Positions 1 to 6,017 of a stretch of 6,337 bases of DNA are shown here, one piece after another. Each line of letters begins with the position of its first letter. Within the stretch, counting starts at the first letter, position 1. The notes under the pieces are model-generated. The model saw only the letters and a list, made by a program, of their open reading frames with translations. It had not been told where the DNA came from and searched no databases. A program made the translations under genes and the position numbers. Location: positions 1 to 6,337 of the forward strand of contig DFBW01000104.1 of assembly GCA_002366775.1 (NCBI GenBank). The letters run 5' to 3'. Source of the DNA: Roseovarius sp. UBA3070 (GTDB lineage Bacteria > Pseudomonadota > Alphaproteobacteria > Rhodobacterales > Rhodobacteraceae).

Positions 1-442
1 GTCCAACACGGCCAGCGGGCGCGATTGGTTCTTCAATCACGAAAACGCCGCGCAGGGCCGGTTCATCATCACCTCCAGCACCAATCCCTCAAAGGGTCTG
101 TTCCTTGGCCCCGATGGTGATATGAAAATCGGCGGCTCGCTGACCACTGGCGGCGGCACCTGCGGTGGGGGCTGTGATGCGGTGTTCTCTGATGAGTACG
201 CTTTGCCTTCGATCGCGCAGCACAGCCAAGCGATGTACGATCTGGGCTATCTGCCCAACGTCGGCCCAACGCCCGAGAACGCCCCGATCAACGTGTCGGA
301 TAAACTGGGCCGGATGCTGAACGAGCTGGAGCACGCGCATATCTATATTGATCAACTGCATGGGCGGCTTGCTGAGCAGGATGTGGTTAACCAGAACCTG
401 ATGGCGCGGCTGGAGCAGCTTGAACATCTCGTAACGCAGTAA
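1..442 (+). CDS. C-terminal part of a surface or tail-fibre-like protein (5' end outside window)
   Basis: An open frame enters from the left edge (first full codon at base 2) and stops with TAA at 440-442, giving 146 visible residues. The first ~50 residues (SNTASGRDWFF.., then FIITSSTNPSKGLFLGPDGD) look like the short beta-rich repeats of fibre or beta-solenoid proteins. They are followed by GGSLTTGGGTCGGGCD with a Cys54-x3-Cys58 pair, then YALPSI near 66-71, YLPNVGPTPENAPINVSDK near 83-101, and a helical tail LGRMLNELEHAHIYIDQL with leucine spacing suited to a coiled coil (about 102-143). I recall this C-terminal module from fibre-like and peptidase S74/intramolecular-chaperone-like proteins of marine bacteria, where it ends large secreted or surface proteins. 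The usual S74 motifs with catalytic Ser/Lys are not visible, so self-cleavage is not claimed. The gene converges on prfB. Exact function is unknown; it could be phage-derived or a cell-surface protein. Confidence 0.72.
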   Translation, partial: SNTASGRDWFFNHENAAQGRFIITSSTNPSKGLFLGPDGDMKIGGSLTTGGGTCGGGCDAVFSDEYALPSIAQHSQAMYDLGYLPNVGPTPENAPINVSDKLGRMLNELEHAHIYIDQLHGRLAEQDVVNQNLMARLEQLEHLVTQ

Positions 443-448
443 ACTGCG
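435..448 (+). terminator. Small stem-loop spanning the stop codon of the fibre-like gene
   Basis: The bases cgcagtaaactgcg pair as cgcag/ctgcg (or cgcagt/actgcg with a 2-base centre), with the TAA stop codon in the loop. The stem is GC-rich, but no T-run follows on either strand, so as an intrinsic terminator it is incomplete. It lies just before the repeat hairpin at 457-499, and the two together may end transcription between the converging genes. The pairing is visible; the role is inferred. Confidence 0.3.
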
Positions 449-451
449 CGG

Positions 452-568
452 CTAAAGCGTTTCGCGTAAAACCTGAAACAGAGGTTTTGCCCGAAACGCC
501 TACAACGTCCCTATGTCGCAATGCGTGTCGCCATGTGTCTGCCTCGGGCGAAAGGTGATACGCTTTAG
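452..568. repeat. Palindromic interspersed repeat, copy 1 (MITE/REP-like)
   Basis: This 117-base element recurs in the same orientation at 1927-2042, with about 79% identity by hand alignment and a single 1-base gap. Blocks identical in both copies are aaagcgtttcgc (454-465), cagaggttttgcccg (479-493), caacgtccctatgtcg (503-518) and gatacgctttag (557-568). The ends are imperfect inverted repeats: the left 14 bases match the reverse complement of the right 14 at 12 positions. Inside the left half, 457-474 pairs with 482-499 around a 7-base loop (gaaacag), with one mismatch (465/491) and one G-T wobble, forming a 43-base hairpin. The right end overlaps the last 4 bases of the prfB reading frame and provides its TAA. 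The outer TA dinucleotides would fit a TA-targeting (IS630/mariner-like) origin, which is inference. No open frame fills the element. Confidence 0.85.
457..499. terminator. Long hairpin between convergent genes (possible bidirectional terminator)
   Basis: The outer arms gcgtttcg (457-464) and cgaaacgc (492-499) and the inner arms 466-474 and 482-490 form an 18-position stem with one mismatch. The hairpin lies between the converging ends of the fibre-like gene (stop at 442) and prfB (stop at 565). Such a structure could stop or protect transcripts from both sides. No proper U-tract follows it: on the minus strand the stem runs straight into tttagcc. Intrinsic termination is therefore uncertain, and 3'-end stabilisation is an equal possibility. 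Confidence 0.45.
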
Positions 569-1692
569 TCCTCGCCCTGCGCCTCGGCCCGCGATTTACC
601 TGACACATTCATCGCCAGTGTTGCGGCCATGAATGGATCAAGATCGCCGTCCAGCACGCCTTTGGTGTCGGATGTCTCATGGCCGGTGCGCAGGTCTTTG
701 ACCATTTGATAGGGCTGTAGAACATAGGATCGGATCTGGTTGCCCCAACCGGCATCACCTTTGGCCTCATGGGCCTCGTTGATGGCCTCATTGCGGCGGT
801 CCAATTCCAACTGATACAGCCGTGATTTCAGGGCCTTCATCGCAATGTCACGGTTCTGGTGCTGAGACTTGACCGATGAGGTTACCACGATCCCCGTCGG
901 GTTGTGGGTGATGCGCACGGCGGAATCGGTGGTGTTGACGTGCTGCCCGCCTGCGCCAGAACTGCGATAGGTATCGACCCGAATGTCAGAGGGGTTCACC
1001 TCAATTTCGATGTCGTCATCCACCACCGGATACACCCAGACCGAACTGAACGACGTGTGCCGCTTGGCCGCTGAATCAAACGGGCTGATACGCACCAGAC
1101 GGTGCACACCCGCCTCGGATTTCAACCAGCCATAGGCATTGTGGCCGCTGATCTTATAGGCGGCGGATTTGATGCCGGCCTCATCGCCCGAGCTTTCTGA
1201 TTGCAACTCTACTGTATAGCCGCGCTTTTCGGCCCAGCGGACATACATCCGCGCCAGCATCGACGCCCAGTCACAGCTTTCGGTGCCCCCTGCCCCGGCG
1301 TTGATCTCAAGGAAAGTGTCATTGGCATCCGCCTCACCGTTCAGCAGCGCTTCCAGCTCTTTTTCGGCGGCGCGTTTGGCCAGCTTGTGCATGGCGGCTT
1401 CGGCTTCGGTGATCACCTCCTGATCATCCTCCATCTCGCCCATCTCGATCAGCTCGGAATTGTCCGACAGTTCCTGCTGAATGGCGTTATGTGTGTCCAA
1501 CGCATCCACCAGCGATTGGCGCTCGCGCATCAGCTTTTGCGCCTTGGCGGGATCATCCCACAGGTTGGGGTCCTCAACGCGGGCGTTGAACTCCTCCAGC
1601 CGGTGCTGGGCGGTTTCCCACCCCATACGCTGGCGCAACAACTCCAACGAGGTTTCGATTTCCGAGGCGAGGGTCTGAATTTCGGCGCGCAT
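565..1692 (-). CDS. prfB: Peptide chain release factor 2 (RF2)
   Basis: RF2 recognises UGA and UAA in the ribosomal A site and triggers hydrolysis of peptidyl-tRNA in the cytoplasm. The chosen start is ATG at 1692, giving 375 residues. It is preceded by AAGGA 8 bases upstream and begins MRAEIQTL, as in alphaproteobacterial RF2; an in-frame TTG at 1716 would add 8 residues but has no such site. Residues 1-110 form the helical N-terminal domain. The stop-codon-reading SPF tripeptide is at 203-205 (RISPFDSA), and the catalytic GGQ is at 248-250 ([10 protein letters not shown]), whose Gln is the target of PrmC methylation. Residue 244, equivalent to E. coli 246, is Ser, as in most bacteria. The frame is continuous: there is no in-frame UGA or +1 frameshift site near codon 25, so the autoregulatory frameshift of E. 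coli prfB is absent. Length matches the family. The TAA stop lies inside the terminus of repeat copy 1. PBP1A lies upstream on the same strand but 438 bases away. Confidence 0.98.
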   Translation of the reverse strand: MRAEIQTLASEIETSLELLRQRMGWETAQHRLEEFNARVEDPNLWDDPAKAQKLMRERQSLVDALDTHNAIQQELSDNSELIEMGEMEDDQEVITEAEAAMHKLAKRAAEKELEALLNGEADANDTFLEINAGAGGTESCDWASMLARMYVRWAEKRGYTVELQSESSGDEAGIKSAAYKISGHNAYGWLKSEAGVHRLVRISPFDSAAKRHTSFSSVWVYPVVDDDIEIEVNPSDIRVDTYRSSGAGGQHVNTTDSAVRITHNPTGIVVTSSVKSQHQNRDIAMKALKSRLYQLELDRRNEAINEAHEAKGDAGWGNQIRSYVLQPYQMVKDLRTGHETSDTKGVLDGDLDPFMAATLAMNVSGKSRAEAQGED

Positions 1693-1700
1693 TGCGGTGG

Positions 1701-1705
1701 TCCTT
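1701..1705 (-). promoter_or_regulatory. Ribosome binding site deciding the prfB start
   Basis: On the minus strand AAGGA lies 8 bases before the ATG at 1692-1690. It supports that ATG over the upstream TTG at 1716, because it lies downstream of that TTG and could not serve it. Confidence 0.8.
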
Positions 1706-1716
1706 AGTCTGCTCAA

Positions 1717-1926
1717 TGCCGGGTGATACCAAGGCCGCGAAGATTGAACAAGATTGCATGAGCCACAGATGACAGATCACATCACAAACACGCAGCCCGA
1801 ACCCGCAGTTTTCTGGTACCGGCCAGCGCATGAAGGCGATCTTAGTGCTCTGGAAATGCTCAGTGACATTGTGCAACATCTGCATAGCAAAGCGCGTCCA
1901 GACAGGATCACAGCAGAACTGAGCGC
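1717..1926. other. Intergenic stretch with no recognised gene
   Basis: Together with the flanking repeat copy 2 and the PBP1A terminator, this makes up a gap of about 440 bases between prfB and PBP1A. Base composition is more even than in the genes on either side. Besides the candidate prfB promoter at its left edge and the doubtful frame at 1769-2026, I find no RNA gene, riboswitch-like structure or conserved protein frame on either strand. Confidence 0.6.
1723..1751 (-). promoter_or_regulatory. Candidate weak sigma70-like promoter for prfB
   Basis: On the minus strand TTGTTC (1751-1746) and TATCAC (1728-1723) are separated by exactly 17 bases. A start near 1716 would give a leader of about 24 bases containing the AAGGA site. 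The match to consensus is modest (3 of 6 and 4 of 6), so position and spacing carry most of the argument. A promoter in this gap is expected if transcription from PBP1A ends at 2090-2105. Confidence 0.35.
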
Positions 1927-2026
1927 CCAAAGCGTTTCGCTAAATACCTGCATCAGAGGTTTTGCCCGCGCGCGCGCAACGTCCCTATGTCGTGCCGGGT
2001 CTCGCCTTTTGCCTGCCTCAGGTTAA
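1769..2026 (+). CDS. Doubtful small open reading frame in the prfB-PBP1A gap
   Basis: The frame starts at ATG 1769 ([19 protein letters not shown]..; a TTG at 1754 would add five residues) and stops at TAA 2024-2026, giving 85 residues. I do not recognise it. Arguments against it are these: only about half of the third positions before the repeat are G/C (28 of 54 by hand count), below what the neighbouring genes show; there is no clear ribosome binding site; and its last third, from 1927, is simply a reading of repeat copy 2. It opens on the opposite strand from prfB, over the prfB promoter region. It may be a chance frame, or a decayed gene whose end was replaced by the repeat. Confidence 0.18.
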   Translation: MTDHITNTQPEPAVFWYRPAHEGDLSALEMLSDIVQHLHSKARPDRITAELSAQSVSLNTCIRGFARARATSLCRAGSRLLPASG

Positions 2027-2042
2027 GGGCGATACGCTTTAG
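1927..2042. repeat. Palindromic interspersed repeat, copy 2 (MITE/REP-like)
   Basis: This 116-base element is the second copy of the 452-568 repeat, in the same orientation. Shared blocks are aaagcgtttcgc (1929-1940), cagaggttttgcccg (1954-1968), caacgtccctatgtcg (1977-1992) and gatacgctttag (2031-2042). The ends pair as inverted repeats at 12 of 14 positions. The internal hairpin of copy 1 is eroded here: the outer right arm is replaced by a run of alternating C and G (1967-1977), and the inner stem keeps mainly acct/aggt (1946-1949, 1957-1960). The left terminal TA is changed to ca, while the right is intact. It lies 88 bases beyond the PBP1A stop codon. Copies 1 and 2 together bracket prfB. 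Confidence 0.85.
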
Positions 2043-2089
2043 GCACGCATCAGCCCTTCATCTCACAGCCACCCACAAAAATACCGAGA

Positions 2090-2105
2090 CGCACCATCAG
2101 GTGCG
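2090..2105 (-). terminator. Probable intrinsic terminator after PBP1A
   Basis: On the minus strand the stem cgcacc/ggtgcg closes a 4-base loop (tgat). It is followed by tctcggtatttttg, which includes a run of five T. It begins 25 bases beyond the PBP1A stop codon (2131-2133). The T-run is displaced about 8 bases from the stem, so efficiency may be low. It suggests that most PBP1A transcripts end before repeat copy 2 and prfB. Confidence 0.5.
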
Positions 2106-2130
2106 ATGAGGCGGCCAGTCAGAAGCGCCC

Positions 2131-4647
2131 TTAATACAGCCCACCTGAGCTGAGTGACCCAAACGTTGCCTTCTGCCCCACTTGCGCCTTCTTGCCGGTT
2201 GAGGTGGTGATCTCTTTCACCTGCTCGCTTTCACCGACACTGAACAGATCCAGATCATCGCCCATGGCAAAGCCACCGTCAAACATGATGCCAAAGATTG
2301 GCTCTTCGCCTGCGCGGAAACATTCCGACACCACATATTTACCCGAGGCATCGCCCGACAAGCGCGCGCCCGAGGTGCGGTCAATCTTGATGAAATCACA
2401 CCCCTCCGGAACGGCAAACTTGCCGCCGCCGTATTTGGGGATGGCTTTGGACATAAACCGCTGAAACACTGGCCCGCACATCGTGCCGCCATAGGCCCCG
2501 CGCCCCATCGGGCGAGGCTGATCAAAACCGATGTAACACCCCGCCACGATATTGCTGGAAAAGCCGATGAACCACACATCACGCGCCTCGTTTGTGGTGC
2601 CGGTTTTGCCTGCGATTGGCACAGGCAGGTTCACGTTTCGCGCAGCCGTCCCACGATCTACCACGCCGCGCATCATAGAGGTCAGCTGATAGGCCGTAAC
2701 CGGGTCCATCACCCTTTCACGATCCGACACAATGCGCGGTTTGCGGCCCTCAGCAATGTTGGGATCACCACATTCCGTGCACTCGCGCTGATCATGGCGA
2801 TAGACAGTTTTGCCGAAACGGTCTTGCACTCGGTCCACCAAAGTGGGTTCAACCCGCTCGCCACCATTGGCGAACATCGCGTAGGCCGTAACCATCTTGT
2901 AGAGCGTGGTTTCCTCAGACCCCAAAGAATTGGCAAGGAACCGGCGCATGTTTTCGTAGACACCAAAGCGTTCTGCATAATCTGCAACCACATCCATGCC
3001 GATTTCCTGCGCCAAACGGATGGTCATCAGGTTGCGCGATTGCTCAATCCCGGTGCGCAAAGGCGTTGGGCCATAGAATTTGTTTGATGAATTGCGCGGC
3101 CGCCACAGGCCTTGGGGCGTGTTGATCTCAATCGGGGCATCCACGACGATGGTGGCGGGTGAATACCCGCTGTCCAGTGCCGCTGCATAGACAAATGGTT
3201 TAAAGCTTGAGCCAGGCTGCCGCTGGCCTTGTGTGGCGCGATTAAACACCGAATGCTGATACGAAAACCCGCCCTGCATGGCGATCACCCGCCCGGTGTG
3301 CACATCCATCGCCACAAAGCCGCCCTGCACCTCAGGCACCTGGCGCAAAGTCCAGCGGATAAAGTTGCCGCCATCCGTCATGCGGCGCACATGCACCACA
3401 TCGCCCACGCCAAAGGTTTTTTGAAAGTTGCCGGGCAGCCAAGCAATGTCCTTGCGCGGCACGACATGCGGCTCGGCCTCGGTTTCCTGCACGCCCTCAA
3501 TGCCCATGCGCATGCGCTGATCGCCAATTTCCAGCACCACGGCAGGATGCCATTTGCCGTTCAGTTCAACGTCACGGCTCACGGTGACTTGGCTCAGCGC
3601 CTCGCGCCAAGTGGCTTCGTCAACCAGCGCTTCGGGGGGCAGTGTCTTGCCCGTACCACGCCATTTGCCCCGGCCCCGGTCATAGCGCTCCAGCTCTTGT
3701 TGCAGCGATTGCGCGGCGACGCTCTGCATTTCTGGGTCAATCGTGGCGCGCACGCTCAGACCACCGGTGAAAAACTCGCCCTCGCCAAAATCGCGGCTCA
3801 GCTGGCGGCGGATTTCATCGGTAAAATAGTCGCGTGGGGGCAGCGCCTTGTAGAAGGGCTCAAAATCGCCGTTTTGAACCGAGCGCACAGGCTGCGCCAC
3901 TTCCACATCATATTGCGCCGTTGTCAGATAGCCGTTTTCCTTCATCTCTTCCAAGACAAAGTCGCGCCGCGCGCGCAGGCGATCCATCTGGCGCACCGGG
4001 TGGTAATCCGATGGGGCCTTGGGCATGGTGGCCAAAAATGCGGCTTCATGGGGGGCCAGCTCGCTCAGGGGTTTGTTAAAATAGGTCTGCGCAGCGGCAG
4101 TGACGCCATAAGAATTCTGGCCAAGGAAAATCTCATTCAGATACAGTTCCAGAATATGTTCTTTGTCCAGCGTATCCTCGATCCGCGTGGCCAGGATGAT
4201 TTCCTTGATCTTGCGTTCGGCGCGCCGATCCCCCGACAGCAGGAAGTTCTTCATCACTTGCTGAGTGATCGTTGACGCCCCGCGCACGTTTTGCCCGCGT
4301 GATCGCACCGCCTCGACAAACGCCGCGGCGATCCCGCGCGCGTCATAGCCCTTATGGGTATAGAAATTCTTGTCTTCCGCTGAGATGAACGCATTTTTAA
4401 CCAGCGGCGGGATGTCCTCAGCCGGGGTAAATAGCCTGCGTTCCTTGGAAAATTCATCAATAATGCGCCCCTCACCCGAATAAATCCGGCTGATGGTGGG
4501 CGGCGTGTAAGTGGCCAGGCTTTCGTGGCTGGGCAAATCCTTGCCATAGATGAAAAACACTGCCCCGATGGACAGCGCGATCAGCATCACACCCAGCGTC
4601 AGCAGGCTGAATATCGTGCCGAAAAAAGACAGTATGGCTCTTAGCAA
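2131..4647 (-). CDS. mrcA: Penicillin-binding protein 1A, bifunctional transglycosylase/transpeptidase
   Basis: This class A PBP is anchored in the inner membrane. It polymerises lipid II into glycan strands and cross-links their peptides in the periplasm. The protein has 838 residues, normal for alphaproteobacterial PBP1A. Residues 1-34 are a short cytoplasmic start plus one membrane helix. The GT51 transglycosylase (about 50-225) shows EDKNFYTHKG with catalytic Glu91, GASTITQQ (123-130), RKIKE (145-149) and ELYLNEIFLGQ (167-177). An OB-like linker domain occupies about 325-440. The transpeptidase (about 445-735) has the nucleophile Ser480 in SSFK (480-483), SRN (537-539) and KTGT (681-684). 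All key residues are present. The start is TTG at 4647, giving MLRAILSFFG as in relatives, with a G-rich site 5 bases upstream. A CxxC pair (Cys623, Cys626) lies in a transpeptidase loop. It has its own likely promoter in the 106-base gap after amiC. Confidence 0.97.
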   Translation of the reverse strand: MLRAILSFFGTIFSLLTLGVMLIALSIGAVFFIYGKDLPSHESLATYTPPTISRIYSGEGRIIDEFSKERRLFTPAEDIPPLVKNAFISAEDKNFYTHKGYDARGIAAAFVEAVRSRGQNVRGASTITQQVMKNFLLSGDRRAERKIKEIILATRIEDTLDKEHILELYLNEIFLGQNSYGVTAAAQTYFNKPLSELAPHEAAFLATMPKAPSDYHPVRQMDRLRARRDFVLEEMKENGYLTTAQYDVEVAQPVRSVQNGDFEPFYKALPPRDYFTDEIRRQLSRDFGEGEFFTGGLSVRATIDPEMQSVAAQSLQQELERYDRGRGKWRGTGKTLPPEALVDEATWREALSQVTVSRDVELNGKWHPAVVLEIGDQRMRMGIEGVQETEAEPHVVPRKDIAWLPGNFQKTFGVGDVVHVRRMTDGGNFIRWTLRQVPEVQGGFVAMDVHTGRVIAMQGGFSYQHSVFNRATQGQRQPGSSFKPFVYAAALDSGYSPATIVVDAPIEINTPQGLWRPRNSSNKFYGPTPLRTGIEQSRNLMTIRLAQEIGMDVVADYAERFGVYENMRRFLANSLGSEETTLYKMVTAYAMFANGGERVEPTLVDRVQDRFGKTVYRHDQRECTECGDPNIAEGRKPRIVSDRERVMDPVTAYQLTSMMRGVVDRGTAARNVNLPVPIAGKTGTTNEARDVWFIGFSSNIVAGCYIGFDQPRPMGRGAYGGTMCGPVFQRFMSKAIPKYGGGKFAVPEGCDFIKIDRTSGARLSGDASGKYVVSECFRAGEEPIFGIMFDGGFAMGDDLDLFSVGESEQVKEITTSTGKKAQVGQKATFGSLSSGGLY

Positions 4648-4673
4648 AGCGGCCCCCGGTTTGACTTGAATGT

Positions 4674-4702
4674 CATATAGTCACGGGCAAGCACCGCGTC
4701 AA
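4674..4702 (-). promoter_or_regulatory. Sigma70-like promoter for mrcA
   Basis: On the minus strand TTGACG (4702-4697) and TATATG (4679-4674) are separated by 17 bases, matching consensus at 5 of 6 and 4 of 6 positions. Transcription would start near 4667 and leave a leader of about 20 bases before the TTG codon at 4647. The site lies wholly in the amiC-mrcA gap. The boxes and spacing are seen directly; activity is inferred. Confidence 0.6.
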
Positions 4703-4753
4703 AACCCAATCGCGGGGAAAATGTGCCAGTTTCCGCCAATGCGCCTGCCCCCG

Positions 4754-5971
4754 TCACTGGCGCGCCAGATCAGATGTTGCTTCATCCGCTCGGCGCCAGG
4801 CCATGATGGCGTCCCGGATGCTGGCCGCCATAACCGCGCGCCACTCGGGATTTTTCAGATTGCCACGGTCTTTTGGCGATGACAAAAAGCCAAGTTCCAA
4901 CAACACCGATGGGATGTCGGGCGATTTCAACACCGAAAACCCGGCGCTGCGCATCGGCCGCCCGGTCAGTTTCAACCCACGTTGTTTGATCCCCAGTCGC
5001 AGCGCTTCGGCCAAACGATCAGCGCGCGGTTGTGTTTCCATGCGCGCCAGATCAATCAGGATATCGGCCACCACATCATCCTGCCCACTCAGATCAATGC
5101 CAGCCAAGATATCAGTCCGGTCATGGCGTTCGGCCAATGCGGCACTGGCCGCATCCGAGGCACTTTCGGACAAGGTATATACCGTCGCCCCATGGGCATG
5201 CCCCTCGCTGAGCGCATCGGCATGAAGCGATAAAAACAGATCCGCCCCCGCCTGATGGGCAATCGCCACGCGGCGCTCCAATGAGACAAAACTATCAGTA
5301 TTGCGCGTCAGCATCACCTCAACATCGCCGGACCGCACCAATAGCTCTTTCAGCTCAATGGCAAACAGCAGCATCAGGTCCTTTTCCAACACCCCCCCCT
5401 GGTCCGCGCCGGGGTCAATCCCGCCATGGCCCGGATCAAGCATGATCAACATCGGACCATCCTTGGGGGCGACCTGCACAGGTTGGTCCGTTTTGGGCAC
5501 CTCCCAACCGGGCAAATCGGGCGCGCCGACCGCCATGGCAAACGCCTCGGCTTCACTGGGGATCAACACCACCTCCAGTTTTGCGTGCCCGGTTTGCGCG
5601 ACAAGCTGCAAATCCGCGCTTTCCAGCGCGTAAGGCCCATCCAGATCAACCACCATGCGTGACCAGCCGGGCCGAAATCCGCCCATCCGCAATGCTGTCA
5701 CCCGCTCGCTATGATCCAGAGCAGGCCCCTCAATAGCCCCCCAATCCACCTCGCGGAAATCCAGCACCAGGCGTTCAGGGGCAGCCAGCGTGAACACCCG
5801 GTAGGGCACGCCCTGGCTCAGGTGCAGGTTCAGGGTGATCCCGTCCTTCGTATCAACCACGCCCGAGCCTTCAATCTCAAGGCGCGCCAAACCGCTGAAC
5901 TCTTGTGCAACAATGGCCCCGGCCCAAAGGCCCAGCACACATGCCGCGAAGAATTTGATCAATCTGCTCAC
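4754..5971 (-). CDS. amiC: N-acetylmuramoyl-L-alanine amidase with AMIN domain (AmiC type)
   Basis: This periplasmic zinc enzyme cleaves the bond between N-acetylmuramic acid and L-Ala of the stem peptide, typically to split septal peptidoglycan at division. The 405-residue protein starts with a signal peptide (MSRLIKFFAACVLGLWAGAIVA, cleavage about 19-22). An AMIN-like beta domain for localisation follows at about 28-140, then a linker, then the Amidase_3 catalytic domain at about 173-392. Zinc ligands are His182 (LDPGHGG), Glu196 (EKDLM) and His250 (LSLHADA); the catalytic Glu is 359 (LLELGFLSS). Residues about 265-323 form an inserted helical stretch like the autoinhibitory segment of E. 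coli AmiB/AmiC, which implies activation by an EnvC/LytM-type partner not encoded here. The start is GTG at 5971, with GGGAA 6 bases upstream. It lies 104 bases after the aminotransferase gene and 106 bases before mrcA on the same strand, so read-through into mrcA is likely alongside the mrcA promoter. Confidence 0.96.
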   Translation of the reverse strand: MSRLIKFFAACVLGLWAGAIVAQEFSGLARLEIEGSGVVDTKDGITLNLHLSQGVPYRVFTLAAPERLVLDFREVDWGAIEGPALDHSERVTALRMGGFRPGWSRMVVDLDGPYALESADLQLVAQTGHAKLEVVLIPSEAEAFAMAVGAPDLPGWEVPKTDQPVQVAPKDGPMLIMLDPGHGGIDPGADQGGVLEKDLMLLFAIELKELLVRSGDVEVMLTRNTDSFVSLERRVAIAHQAGADLFLSLHADALSEGHAHGATVYTLSESASDAASAALAERHDRTDILAGIDLSGQDDVVADILIDLARMETQPRADRLAEALRLGIKQRGLKLTGRPMRSAGFSVLKSPDIPSVLLELGFLSSPKDRGNLKNPEWRAVMAASIRDAIMAWRRADEATSDLARQ

Positions 5972-5977
5972 CGCCGG

Positions 5978-5982
5978 TTCCC
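5978..5982 (-). promoter_or_regulatory. Ribosome binding site supporting the GTG start of amiC
   Basis: GGGAA on the minus strand lies 6 bases before GTG (5971-5969). The GTG places the basic residues and hydrophobic stretch of the signal peptide right at the N-terminus, which makes this start convincing without an ATG. Confidence 0.65.
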
Positions 5983-6017
5983 GGTCTGTTGGTCCGCCTC
6001 AGGTTTACACGAACCCT

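Noticed and set aside
1600..1692. Programmed +1 frameshift in prfB
   Set aside because: The reading frame is continuous through the first 40 codons with no in-frame UGA, so no frameshift is needed.
1201..1707. A 168-codon open frame on the plus strand opposite prfB
   Set aside because: It is the antisense shadow of the RF2 gene, with no domain and no ribosome binding site of note.
1692..1716. Extended RF2 start at TTG 1716
   Set aside because: The AAGGA site lies between this TTG and the ATG at 1692, and family members start at MRAE, so the longer form is unlikely.
1574..1930. Minus-strand frame overlapping the 5' part of prfB and the gap
   Set aside because: It is out of frame with RF2 over the overlap, and the part upstream of prfB (rich in Cys, Trp, Met) does not look like a conserved protein.
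1967..1977. Alternating C/G run as a possible Z-DNA or slippage tract
   Set aside because: It is only about 11 bases long and is explained as divergence within repeat copy 2; too short to claim a separate feature.
3229..4275. A 348-codon open frame on the plus strand opposite mrcA
   Set aside because: It is fully antisense to a gene with all PBP1A motifs. Its composition (rich in His, Arg, Ala, Leu) is what the complement of a GC-rich gene gives, and it has no recognisable domain.
4757..4768. Perfect 12-base palindrome ctggcgcgccag at the end of amiC
   Set aside because: It lies within the final codons of amiC and is a likely chance result of GC-rich codons; no T-run or partner site suggests a terminator or operator.
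5395..5400. C-run (ccccccc-like) in amiC as a possible phase-variable tract
   Set aside because: The run is short, the amiC frame is intact across it with conserved residues on both sides, and nothing else suggests phase variation.
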